From assembly GCA_030761205.1 (NCBI GenBank), contig JAULJL010000010.1, forward strand, positions 32,068,022 to 32,132,021: 64,000 bases of DNA. The letters are read 5' to 3'. The DNA is from Fremontodendron californicum (lineage: Eukaryota > Streptophyta > Magnoliopsida > Malvales > Malvaceae). Shown piece after piece: positions 1-10,700 of this stretch (the stretch's first letter is position 1; the number at the start of each line of letters is the position of its first letter). Made by a program: the position numbers and the translations under genes. The notes below the pieces were generated by a model. It had not been told where the DNA came from. It did no database searches and worked only from the letters and a program-made list of their open reading frames with translations.

Positions 1-681
1 AAAATAAAAGAATTTGGTTAGTTGAATTTAGTCCCAGTTTTTTTTTTTTTTTTTTTTTTTTTTTTCTGTATAAAGACTTTGTAAAGTCAAACAAAAACGT
101 CACCTTCAAGAAATCCTGAGGTTAAGGCCACTCTTTTTGGAATCCAAATTTTTGTCCCGTTTCTCTGTTTTTATTTGTGTTTTCACTTTCGAAATAAGCT
201 TGCACGTCTATTTTTTTTATTTTCTTTGTATTTATTTATTTTTAATATTTGATTCGATTTTTTATCTAATAAAAAATCGATTTTGTTCGAAAAAAATGAA
301 AAAACACGGATACAAAGATAATACAAGTAAAGGAGATAATATCCTGGAATTCGCCTATTCGATCATTGGTAAAATACCGATCGTTCCTATTTGTATTTCG
401 TAGTCCCGTTAAACAGTTGAAAACAAACGAGAAAGAAAGCGACACCCAAAAATATACTCCTGACTCGTTACGAGAGTGAGGATACAGATAAAGGCAAGAT
501 AAAGGCAGGAAAATAGGCCTCTTTTTGTCATTCTTTTTTAACTATTGAAGTGGGATTTTTCTATAAATACTAACCAAACCAGTTCGATTTTTCCAAGGTT
601 CAACTTCCATTGGTTTTTCACCTTTCATTCCTTGCTTTCTAGTTTTCATTTTATTGTTTCTTTTTGCTGTGTGTTTAAGAC
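1..681. other. 5' flank of the amino-acid transporter gene
   Basis: There is no convincing gene in this stretch. It contains a T tract at 39-65 and AT-rich sequence. Short open frames here lack family resemblance and splice context. The part after about 590 is probably the transporter's 5' leader. Confidence 0.5.
562..569 (+). promoter_or_regulatory. Candidate TATA box of the LHT gene
   Basis: The sequence TATAAATA lies 113 bp upstream of the chosen ATG at 682. This fits a start of transcription near 590-600 and a leader of roughly 85 nt. This is inferred from motif and spacing only. Confidence 0.45.
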
Positions 682-3600
682 ATGGGAACTCAAGCTCCTT
701 CCCACAAAGATTATGCCAGGAACGACAGTGTAAGTTTCTCTAGCCACCTTGTGCATGCAATTTTTAACAAAAAAATTAGTTAATGAAAAACTTTCCAAAC
801 TCATTGGAGTTTTTTTCTTTTAATTAACTTTAGGATTTTGTTAACGAGTGTCTTTGACCACTTTTTAATATTATTATATATAGTAATATCTTTATTTAAT
901 GCATCGAAAATGATGAATAATAATGATCAATTTTTACATTTAATTTAATATTATTACTATAAATAATATATTAACTAATTAGTATCTTTAAAGTACTCGT
1001 TAGCATAACCCTTAACTTGATTCTCTTGTATCTGTATGATGTATTTTTTGTTCTTTAGCTCTTTAGTTTTCTGTCAGGTTATGATTTTCCGTTTCTGTAA
1101 TTCCTCTTCATCAACAAACCATGAAAGCTTAAAAACCTCTTAAAAAACCCCTTGTAAGAAGGAATTGAATTAAAAGTTGACTGAAATTATTGGCTTATTT
1201 AGGACCTCTAGATAATTATAAATACCCTTTTTCATTGGTGTGGCAGCTGGCCATTAAGTGTTCAGTCATATATACTTGAACGTGTGCATTTATTTTTGTT
1301 ACATTTAAAGCTCGTAATTATCGAACCATTTGCATATATTTTGTAACCAAATATCTCAGCAAAAATGTTCTCTAGACTTAATGCTTTTCTGTTTATAGTT
1401 GTCTTAGGCTTTACTTGGTAAGAAGGATGAAAAATGATAAAAATGAACAACTTGTTAATCCAATAATTAAGTTATAAAGTAAGAAAGTGGTTATGAATCA
1501 TTTACAAGTTAATAACTACAAAGTTTACCAAGTAAGTGGCTGACATGTTCAAAATGCATATATAGGACAAGAGAAAAAACAACTATGGAATCTACTGAGA
1601 CTGAACCATTGAAAAAGAAGAATTGATAACTGATATAGGGATATTTTGCCCCTCCAAGAATTAGGGGATTCCAATCTCCACTGCACCTGGAAATGCCTAT
1701 GTTTGTCCACTTTTAGCAATTATCTAACCTCAACTTTATCTGCTTATCTGATTTGCTTTACTTTTTCAGTTTTTTTTGTCTATAAATTTACTTCACTTTT
1801 AGTGTTATTCTGAATTATGAATTACTTATGAATTTGTTGCTGTCAAAAACTCAATAGTCAAAACTAAGTGAGAGAATAGTTCCATTGTTAATCACAGTTT
1901 GAAGAAAATTTAAAAAGGCAGAAAGCAATTGATGATTGGCTACCAATTACCTCATCAAGAACTGCAAAATGGTGGTATTCAGCTTTCCACAATGTCACTG
2001 CTATGGTTGGAGCTGGTGTCCTCAGTCTCCCCTATGCCATGTCTGAACTTGGATGGTATGTTCTCAAGAGTTCATTGCAAACTTAATTATTTTAGCCAAG
2101 CAGGCATATAGAAATAAAATTCGAATGATAGATTAGTGTCTCGGATTCGGTATGAATCTCGGACACGGGTATGTTTGATTTATTCTAAGTTTTTCCGATT
2201 ATTTAGAGGGTTTTTGGGAATAGACCTACTCAAGAGTCGGGCTACCCGCCCATATTTTGGAGGGTTTGGACAAAAATATTAGGCCCGAAACATGGGTTTG
2301 GGCAAAAAAATGAGACCCGTTTAGAAAATGGGCCGGGCCTTAGACTCCAACTATCAAGACCCGAGTCCGGCCTGGCCTGCCCATTTTTCATTTATATAAT
2401 ATAATATATTATTTTTATATTTATATATATTATGTAATTTATATCATATAAAAAATAAATATATATAATATTATAGTGTAAATATTTAAAAATATGCTAA
2501 GTTATACATGTTTTAAAACTTAATAAAAGAAATAAAATTACTAAAATTAAATAATAATAAAAAATATTTGTTTAAATTTTATAAGAAAACAAAAAATATG
2601 GCCGGCCTAAACGGGTTTGGACTACCCATTTACAAATATGGACGGGCTTGGGCAAAATTTGAGGCCCATATTTCGGACCGGGTCGGGCTTGAACAAGTAT
2701 ATATGGTTTTGATATCATACCTAAACTCAGCCCAAACCCGGCCCGGCCTAGCCCATGAGCACCTCTACTTGGGGGATCATATTCTCATACCTATATTCGA
2801 ATATGCGTCGGACATGAATATTTAAAAAAAAAAGTCGGAGCAATATAGATTAGTCTTAACATTTTTATTTGGTTTCAGGGGACCTGGTGTGGCTGTCCTA
2901 GTCCTATCATGGATTATAACCCTGTATACTTTATGGCAAATGGTTGAGATGCATGAGATGGTTCCAGGAAAACGTTTCGACAGATACCATGAACTAGGTC
3001 AATATGCCTTTGGTGAAAAACTTGGTCTCTACATTGTGGTGCCACAACAACTTATTGTCGAAGTTGGTGTGTGCATAGTTTACATGGTTACAGGGGGCAA
3101 ATCATTGAAGAAGTTCCATGACACTGTTTGCAGTACCTGCAAACAGATAAAACTAACCTATTTCATCATGATTTTTGCCTCTGTTCACTTTGTGCTGTCT
3201 CACCTTCCCAATTTCAACTCCATTTCTGGTGTCTCCTTGGCAGCAGCAGTCATGTCCTTCAGGTATTATATCCTCTCTCGTGCTATGTTAGTCGGACTCG
3301 GATCTGAGTGCCGGATACGGGTATGTGTCCGACACGGGTATATTCAATTTTTTACAAGATTTCCACGTATTTGGAGGGTCCGTAGAGGATCATATCTCTA
3401 TACTCATGTCCGGATATGCGTCGGACACGGATGTCGGACACTAGTGTCTGATTTGGTGATTCTTTTGTCATACAGTTACTCTACTATTGCTTGGGGAGCT
3501 TCGGTGGCTAAGGGTGTTAAGCCAGATGTGCAATATGGGTACAAAGCTAAGACTGCAACAGGAACAATGTTCAATTTCTTCAGTGCTTTGGGTGAAGTAG

Positions 3601-4884
3601 CTTTTGCCTACGCTGGCCACAATGTGGTGTTGGAGATCCAAGCTACAATCCCATCTACACCCGAAAAGCCATCAAAGGGACCTATGTGGAGAGGCGTTAT
3701 CGTTGCCTATATAGTTGTGGCCTTGTGCTACTTCCCTGTTGCCTTATTTGGGTATTGGATGTTTGGCAACACTGTCGAAGACAACATTCTCATCTCATTG
3801 GAGAAACCAGCTTGGCTTATTGCAATGGCTAACATGTTTGTTGTTGTTCATGTTATTGGAAGCTACCAGGTTTTGCATCAATCAATATTTCTTACCTATG
3901 TTGGCTCCGATTATTCATTTTTCTTGAAATATCCGTGTCCGACGCATATCCGGACATGGATACAGGGATTTGATCCTCCAAAGACCCTCCAAATATATGA
4001 AAATCTTGGGAAAAATTGAACATATATACCCGTGTCCAACACTCATACCCGAGCCCAAGTAACATATTATTACAGAGAATTGACTAGATTTTGGTTTGAA
4101 CTTCTGTCTATGTAGATCTATGCAATGCCAGTGTTTGACATGATAGAAACTGTGCTAGTAAAGAAACTAAATTTCAGGACCTCTACAACACTTCGATTCC
4201 TTGTTCGCAACTTTTATGTTGGTAAGTAAAACTCTTCACTTATTTCAACTTACTTGAATGCAAATCAAAGTCATGATTTATATATGTTATATCTTTATTG
4301 CAGCATTCACAATGTTCGTTGCCATTACCTTCCCTTTCTTCGGTGGTCTTCTTGCATTTTTCGGAGGATTTGCCTTTGCTCCAACAACATACTTTGTAAG
4401 CCACATATTCTTTCTTCATGCCATCTTTCTTCTTATTAGAAAAGTACAATTCTCGAATTTGGAGAGGTTTGGAGTTCGAAACCCAGTATCTGTAACCTTT
4501 TTCCTTATCGGCTGCGGCCTCTTTTATAAATAAAAAAAAAAAAAGTAGCATTCTCTTTTTGAAGAACTTTTTCACTATTACTCATTTTCACTTGCCTTTT
4601 GTTTTTTAGCTCCCTTGCATTATGTGGCTTGCTATCTACAAACCAAGAAAATTTGGCTTATCTTGGTGGACTAACTGGGTAAGAAAACTTGATTTAAAGT
4701 TTAAGTTTATTAACCTCATTGTTTTCAATGTACTTCAAATCGGTGTTTAGTTGGTCTTATTGGGCTTTCCTTTTGTTTTTCCCAGATCTGCATTATATTT
4801 GGTGTTTTCTTGATGGTCTTATCACCAATCGGAGGGTTGAGGCAAATCATCCTTAAAGCCAAGGACTATAAATTTTACTCTTAA
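682..4884 (+). CDS. Lysine/histidine transporter-like amino-acid permease (LHT1 type), 8 exons
   Basis: This is a plasma-membrane proton/amino-acid symporter of the AAAP (Aa_trans) family; LHT1 relatives take up neutral and acidic amino acids in roots and leaves. Exons read as 682-729, 1898-2055, 2879-3262, 3476-3869, 4116-4221, 4304-4395, 4610-4678 and 4786-4884, all GT-AG and in phase. The protein starts MGTQAPSHKD. The hydrophilic N-terminus leads into AIDDWLPITSSR, then KWWYSAFHNVTAMVGAGVLS and LPYAMSELGWGPG, the hallmark start of LHT transporters. Further marks are WQMVEMHEMVPGKRFDRY and AYAGHNVVLEIQATIPSTP, followed by the repeated hydrophobic segments expected of an 11-helix carrier and the tail ending KDYKFYS. 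No residue or exon is missing. Introns 2, 3 and 4 each carry a copy of the same transposon. Family assignment is secure; the exact paralogue (LHT1 or LHT2) is not. Confidence 0.93.
2140..2848 (+). mobile_element. Family A MITE, copy 1, split by a nested family B element
   Basis: This is the first of at least 11 copies of a short non-autonomous element (family A). Its halves at 2140-2220 and 2768-2848 match the other copies, and the middle is a later insertion. The left terminus has decayed. A flanking duplication ATTAGTGT (2132-2139) / ATTAGTCT (2849-2856) matches at 7 of 8 bases. It lies in intron 2 of the LHT gene. Confidence 0.75.
2221..2767. mobile_element. Family B element, copy 1, nested in a family A MITE
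   Basis: This element begins TAGACCTACTC and ends GAGCACCTCTA, its inverted counterpart. The GC-rich arms are rich in GGGC/GCCC and surround an AT-rich centre. The bases on either side, TTTGGGAA (2213-2220) and CTTGGGGG (2768-2775), both derive from the CTTGGAGG found at this point in intact family A copies, which marks an 8-bp target duplication that has since mutated. It belongs to the hAT-like group by that length. No transposase is encoded. Confidence 0.8.
3283..3443 (+). mobile_element. Family A MITE, copy 2, in LHT intron 3
   Basis: It begins CTATGTTAGTCGGACTCGG and aligns with the other copies up to the stretch around GATGTCGGACA. The usual right end (AAGAAAAATGAAGAGTCGG and the terminal repeat) is missing or unrecognisable. 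The element accounts for about 160 of the 213 nt of intron 3. Confidence 0.8.
3896..4067 (-). mobile_element. Family A MITE, copy 3, in LHT intron 4
   Basis: This is a nearly full copy in the opposite orientation to copies 1 and 2. The left end is CTATGTTGGCTCCGA and the right end is CCCAAGTAACATA. The flanks look degenerate and no clean target duplication is visible. Confidence 0.8.
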
Positions 4885-5997
4885 ATTTGCAGAGTAGGAA
4901 CAAATGAAGAACATGATCATTAAGGCGATCAGATGGGATATAAGGCCGTTGTCAATAGTCAATGTTGACAGCGTTCATCGGATAATTGAAGATTGAATCA
5001 ACCGATGTCCATAGTATATGCATATAAAATATCGTCTTTTTTTTTTTTTTGTGTGTATGCATATATAGATGTTCAAAAAAACATGACTAGAGTTGTGAAA
5101 TGGTTGCCATTTTAAGGTTTGTTTTCAGGAGATTTATGGAATCACCAGTGTAACATCAATACAAGTATACAACTTAGTTAAGATTGATGTTTTTCTATAG
5201 AATGGTTTTGCTTCATCTGGTGCTGAAAATTTATCAGTAAAGGCCATTGACAACTGATTTTTTTTTTTTTTTTTTCTGAAAAATTATTTTCACTTTTCGG
5301 TATCATCATTGATAGAATCTTTTGTAAATTCCAGAAAATAAAACATCTTTGAATCCAACCACAAAACCAATTAAAGTTGGCCAATTTTAATTCACCAGGG
5401 ATCCACTGCAAGATCCTTATATTTATCAGAGAAACATGTCAAGGTGAGGTCTAGGACAAGCAACAGATACTTATTATCTATGTTTCTCGAATTCGGGTGT
5501 GAGTGTCGGATACGGATATATACCCGACTCAATTATATTCAATTCTTTTCAAGATTTTCATGTATTTAGAGGGTCCTTAGAGGATCATATCCTTATACCT
5601 ATTTCCGGGTATGCATCTCACGCGAGTACTTCAAGAAAAATAAAGAATCGGAACAACATAGCTTATTATGTCATAGTTCTAGTAAACGGAGCTTCTCCTG
5701 GGAAAAGCTTAGATTCCAACTCAAACTAACAATAACATTAAATGAGAATAAATTAGGGAAATGTTTCCTTGTATCAAAAGTTAACTAAACCAAACCAGAA
5801 AATTGACTTATGAGCATATATTATGAGAAAATTCCACTTGTACAGTAAAATATATCTTCTGGTTCACCTGTACCAACAAGACAGTAAAATATATCATCAC
5901 AATCCTCATCCCCTCTGTTATTCTAACTCTTCACCTTGATTGTTAGAAAGAACAAGAAACATAAAATTAAGCTTCTCAAGAATATCCTCCATTAATA
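4885..5997. other. Intergenic, LHT 3' end to TLC gene
   Basis: This holds the probable 3' untranslated region of the LHT gene, a T tract near 5258, and one full family A MITE at 5478-5661. The genes on either side converge here. No other gene is supported. Confidence 0.5.
5478..5661 (+). mobile_element. Family A MITE, copy 4, with perfect 8-bp target duplication
   Basis: This is a full-length copy of 184 bp. It starts CTATGTTTCTCG and ends GGAACAACATAG. The identical flanks CTTATTAT at 5470-5477 and 5662-5669 give a clean 8-bp target duplication, which fixes both element ends. Confidence 0.88.
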
Positions 5998-6744
5998 TCA
6001 TAATTTCTTCTCCAATTTAGCCTTTTTCTCTTTAAACAATTCAACCCACAAATTAGAAATCCAAAAAATACTAACAGCAATAGCTGTAACAACAACAAAC
6101 ATCCAAGAAATCCAAAGCCATTTGGGAATCACATTATCAGCTCCCCCACTTATATAAAACACTCCCATTTGGTACACAAAATATGGACCAAAAACCCCTC
6201 TAGTAACACTGTAAAAGGAATAAAAATAAGGAGACAAAAAGGCATAAACCTTTGCAGCCAACTCATCATCGTACCTCCTAGCAGTTGCCAAAGTCCAAAC
6301 TTTTTGGCAAAAGCTGGTAACTTCAGCTAAAATCAAAAGAGAGAGTATAGCATACGCGCCGTGGACGACTAGGTGGCGGCAGGTGATGAAAACAAAGAGA
6401 GTAGCCAAATGATGGCCAATGAAAAGGATGTCTGAAGGGAAGAAAATAATGTAGTGAAGGAGATCTGTAAGAAAATAAGCAATGCTATAATCCAAAACTA
6501 AATTCTGGGTTTTCGTGTTTGGTGAAGAAAAGCCACGGTTTTTTTGGTCTGAAAATATTGCAAAAGTGGCTAAGAAAACAGCTGGAGTGCCATGGAAAAC
6601 AGAGATTAAGCAAGAAGAAGCTTCAGGGCGGATCTTGGGACTCCAGTTACGGAAAACAATGAAGTAAGCAATGAAATATATGATCAAAAACATAGAGAAA
6701 AACAAAGGAAGATTTGGCAATGGGAAGAAAAGGGTGGTTTCCAT
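5998..6744 (-). CDS. TLC (TRAM/LAG1/CLN8) domain membrane protein, single exon, 248 aa
   Basis: This is a small multi-pass membrane protein of the TLC family, similar in length and layout to the plant proteins annotated as TLC domain-containing (the At5g14285 type). It starts METTLFFPLPNL with a hydrophobic helix at about residues 14-32. A segment DYSIAYFLTDLLHYIIFF is followed by IGHHLATLFVF, the His-containing core typical of TLC proteins. Further hydrophobic segments follow, and a Lys-rich C-terminus (KEKKAKLEKKL) is probably cytosolic. Some TLC proteins are ceramide synthases, but this short class lacks their signature and its reaction is not established. The gene is intronless. It converges on the LHT gene and runs in the same direction as the GTE gene upstream. 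Confidence 0.88.
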   Translation of the reverse strand: METTLFFPLPNLPLFFSMFLIIYFIAYFIVFRNWSPKIRPEASSCLISVFHGTPAVFLATFAIFSDQKNRGFSSPNTKTQNLVLDYSIAYFLTDLLHYIIFFPSDILFIGHHLATLFVFITCRHLVVHGAYAILSLLILAEVTSFCQKVWTLATARRYDDELAAKVYAFLSPYFYSFYSVTRGVFGPYFVYQMGVFYISGGADNVIPKWLWISWMFVVVTAIAVSIFWISNLWVELFKEKKAKLEKKL

Positions 6745-7722
6745 GTTTGTTTGTTCTTTTACTTTTTCTCAGTAGAAAAGAGAGGAAATTTATGAGAATT
6801 GTGGAGTGAAGTTGGGTTTGATTTTGGGATGTTTTGGTGGGTTTAGGTAAAGTAGAAGAGTGGTAGAACAGGGTTGACTTGATTGAGGAATTATTGAGAG
6901 CTTCAAAGAGTTCTTAGAAGAAGGAAAGAGAAAGGAGACGCATTTTTAAGGAATCAATGTTCGATGACAGACAGAAATATATCCAATTAAGTTAGATATG
7001 ATTTTAAAATCATTTTAAAAAGTTTGATCAATAAAAAATCAAAGGTTTTTTCATAAATTCGACGAATTAGTTCAGATATTTTCGAATCAATTATTTAAAT
7101 GATCTAAATAAAAAAAAAATCGATCCAAATCGAAAATCAAATTATTGAATTGACCGGTCCAAATTTTTCATTGATTATATAAGGAAACACGAGGTAAAAT
7201 TTATGTCTGATGTAAGTCATAAATCTAGAATTATCCCTTGATTAGTTGATAAACCAGTCTTTACTTAGCCAATTATGTTGAGGATGTAAAATAATTTATA
7301 CTAATTTTGTGTTTATAAGATAAAATTGCTCTTGTTTTTAAGCAAAAACTATGGGATAAAACGCTTAATACATTTTTTTTCATTATATATTTATTATTTA
7401 ACAAATACTGTACCACTAATTATGTAAAAATATACTAATAAAATTTAAATACTAATTGAATTTCAATAGGGACAAAATCAGAACTTTCTTAAACTTGTAG
7501 TAGTAATTACATAATAATATACTACAAAAAGGTTTTAGAGGGATTGCCCCAGTAGCCCTCACTGTGAATCCAAGACAAAGTGTTCTTGCGCCCCTTTGCA
7601 TTTATATTTCAAGAGGAACTTTAAACCCCAAAAAGGCAAAAAGGCAAGATTTTTAAAAGGATCACTAAATTCTCTATTCTATTCTTTTCTCCTTCCACTA
7701 GTTTCAAGTACACAAGCAGAGT
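6745..7722. other. Intergenic between TLC gene start and GTE gene end
   Basis: The left part should contain the TLC gene promoter and leader. An AT-rich stretch around 7060-7190 has short inverted motifs around GATCCAAAT but no clear element boundaries. The right end is the probable 3' untranslated region of the GTE gene. No gene is seen. Confidence 0.45.
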
Positions 7723-10700
7723 TCAAAATATTTCTCCCTCCTCTGCATCAATTACAGGATTTGGTGCACTAGGTGGCTCACCTTCTTCTTCTTCCCCTTC
7801 ATCCTCCTTCATATACAAACCCAGTTGTTCCAAAGGGTTGCAGCTTCCAAACTTGAAACTACCCAAGCCATCTTGAGAATGATCTGGGCTTGTTTCATCC
7901 ACTGAGCTTGGCAAATGCTCCGCAGGAGCAGCACTAAGCATTTCTAAGTCTTCAAGAAACCTAGCATTCTCATTGATTTCAATAGTCTTTTCCATCTACA
8001 AAACACCAGAAAAATGTGGATGTTTTGAAGTCAACAATTAAGACAAGGGAGTCAAATTACGAAAAATGTAAATACAATGTGCATTCCTTTACCTTCAGCA
8101 ATGCCTGCCGTGCTGCTTCCCTCTCAAGCTCCCTCTTCCGTCTAGCCTCAGCTGCAGCTTCTGCTTCAGCTCTTCTTTGAGCATCTTCAGCAGCCTTGGC
8201 TTCTGCTTGCAACCGCGCCTTTTCTGGACGACATTAACAAAATTGTTGTTTAGTCAAACTTGTCCATTTTGAAAACATATATATTACCTTGTTCAAAACT
8301 GCATGTTGAAAACCCAGAAAACAAAAGGCCTTGGACACGTAATGGATCTTGAAGTACTATTTTTGCATCCCTCTAACCAAATCCACCTACATTAGAATTA
8401 CTTGTTAATGGTTGATTGAGTTTGATAGATTCACCCTCTGGAACAAGAAGTTCTGGTCCTGGGGGGATAATATCAACCACTTGATATCCATCCAATGAAT
8501 CCATTATGATTATTTCGTACCCCCTTTTTTTCTTTTTGTATGATTTTGCTTACTATAGCAAATACCATTATTTTTTGTTTTGGATCTTACAAATCATTCC
8601 CTCAAGAGATTTGAACCCATTTTTTCCCTAATCCTTCGATAAAAAGGTCCGTTTTCTTCATAAAAAAAATAGGAGGTAGAACCGATAAAGATTTCTTTTG
8701 AATTCATCCCTGGAGTTGAATACCTCATTCAAGAATTGTTTTTGATTCAACCCGTAGGAATCAATAGAAAAAGGTAGATTAAAGTTCAAACCTTTCTTCC
8801 TTTGTTGTTCAAGCTCCTCCCTCTCCCGGCGCAATTTCTCAGGGTCCCCCTTGTCACCCTGATCCAGAGTAAAAAAGACTCAGAAAAGGTACAAGTATGG
8901 AGTAAGTTTCAGGAACACAAGTTAACAACTAACCTGTGTAAGTGTCTTCTCTCGAGCTTTTAGAATGGTATCAGCAAATCGATTCTTCAATATAGCAGCC
9001 CTATAGAGTTTCTCAGGAGAAATATGTCTCTCAATTGGAGCACTGTCCCCTAGATTTTTAATTGGATAGACAGTGAGACACAACTTTAAATCAAAAAACA
9101 GATTTTTTTTTTTCCTTCCATAATCTTCATTGATCTTACCATCTTGGCAACTATCCGACTCAACAGAACTTGGCTTTGGCTGATAAGTCTGCTCAAGCTG
9201 ATCCAACACACTAACACATTCTGCAAGAGACCATGGATTAATGAACCTTACATGTAAAGAAGCATTTACTATTTCATGGCTTTGCCATTCAAGCAAGAAT
9301 GGATGTACAAGAAAATTTCTCTCCTAATACTCACGAGTCCTATCAAGAGGATTTTCAACACTAGTCTTTTCATCTAATTGAGCCCCAGAATGTACAGCTT
9401 CAAGTACCTAAAGGATAATGCAAAGTAAGATGCTAGTTGAAAAGCAATTCAGCACACCTTAAACCACAAGATAAAACTTTAAAGTGGATCAAACATACAA
9501 ATATGACATCAAAGAACTCAGTGTCATTATTTAAAACCAAATAGAACCCGAACACACCTTCAGTGCATCCACTGGATTCGAAGCTTTAGCACCATCAGAT
9601 TCACTGTCAGAAGAACTGCCAAAGTCTGAACCTGCAAAGAATACAAAAGAAAGCAGTCATGGAAATGGCATCTGGCAACATAAGACATGCTTGCACTGAA
9701 CAAAAATTGGGGAAAAAAATAACTAGTAAACAAAAGGAGAAACCAAAAATATCAGCTTGAATAGTACTAGCAATACACAAAGAAAAGAGAAGCGATTACA
9801 CAGAGGCAATTATTTTACCGTGTGGGCAGTCAAAAAAGAGTTATTATACCAAGTTTCTTTATCCCTAACCATTTTAGAACAAGCAGCCAAAAGTGACTAG
9901 ATTAGAAGGTATGGTAAGGAAACCCATTCTTTTGCCTAACAGTTTCCAAAAGTCTAATTTTAATGATAAATTAAGAAGCATGCCTACCATATGTGGGGCT
10001 GGTAGGTAAATGTGCTGCACAGAAAACTGGTAATTTGGAACCAAAAGAACATGGGGAACTGGAGATCCATCATTTAACTAGAAAAACAGAATGCATGATG
10101 CATACAAAGAGAAAATGAGAGGAAAATGCAATTACCTCTACAGCTGCCTGAACTGACAGACTTTGAGCTTCTATGACCTGTATCCTTCTCTATCTCCACA
10201 GGTGGATAGCTTGATACAGGAGGCTCATTTCCCCCAATGTCAACATCCTCATCAGCCTGGTCATTCCCTGCAAATGCAAAAGACAAACAGAAAACTAGTC
10301 AGAAGGAAAACTTAGCTCAGAAGGCAGGATATTAAGCACAAGGATTTGAAAAAGACCTTTGCCTTGTTGCAAGGATGAATTACTCAGTCCAGATTCATTC
10401 AATAGCTGCATCAGAAAATTTTCCCAAAAACAAACAAAAATAAATAAGATTTAAAAATATGAATTACATTGAAGCATCAAAAGCAAGCAATGGTACTGAT
10501 TTTTCAGCCTTTATAGGGTGAGGATATGTACCTCAATTTCACAAGGTTCAGCTCTTGATTGGTTTTTCTGTTTCTCTTTCAAATAGTCATCTAAATGCTT
10601 CCGCAATGTGAACAAGGTATCATCACTGAGGTCGTCAATATCAATCTCAATTTCTTCTTCTCCAGATTCCGTTCCATTGGAACTCTGCTCCCTCAAGAAA

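Noticed and set aside
5499..5729. Open frames over family A copies (also near 16100, 22381-22668, 23122, 29099-29363, 30164) that translate to similar peptides
   Set aside because: They share sequence only because they lie on copies of the same transposon; several frames on both strands are open and none has a gene context.
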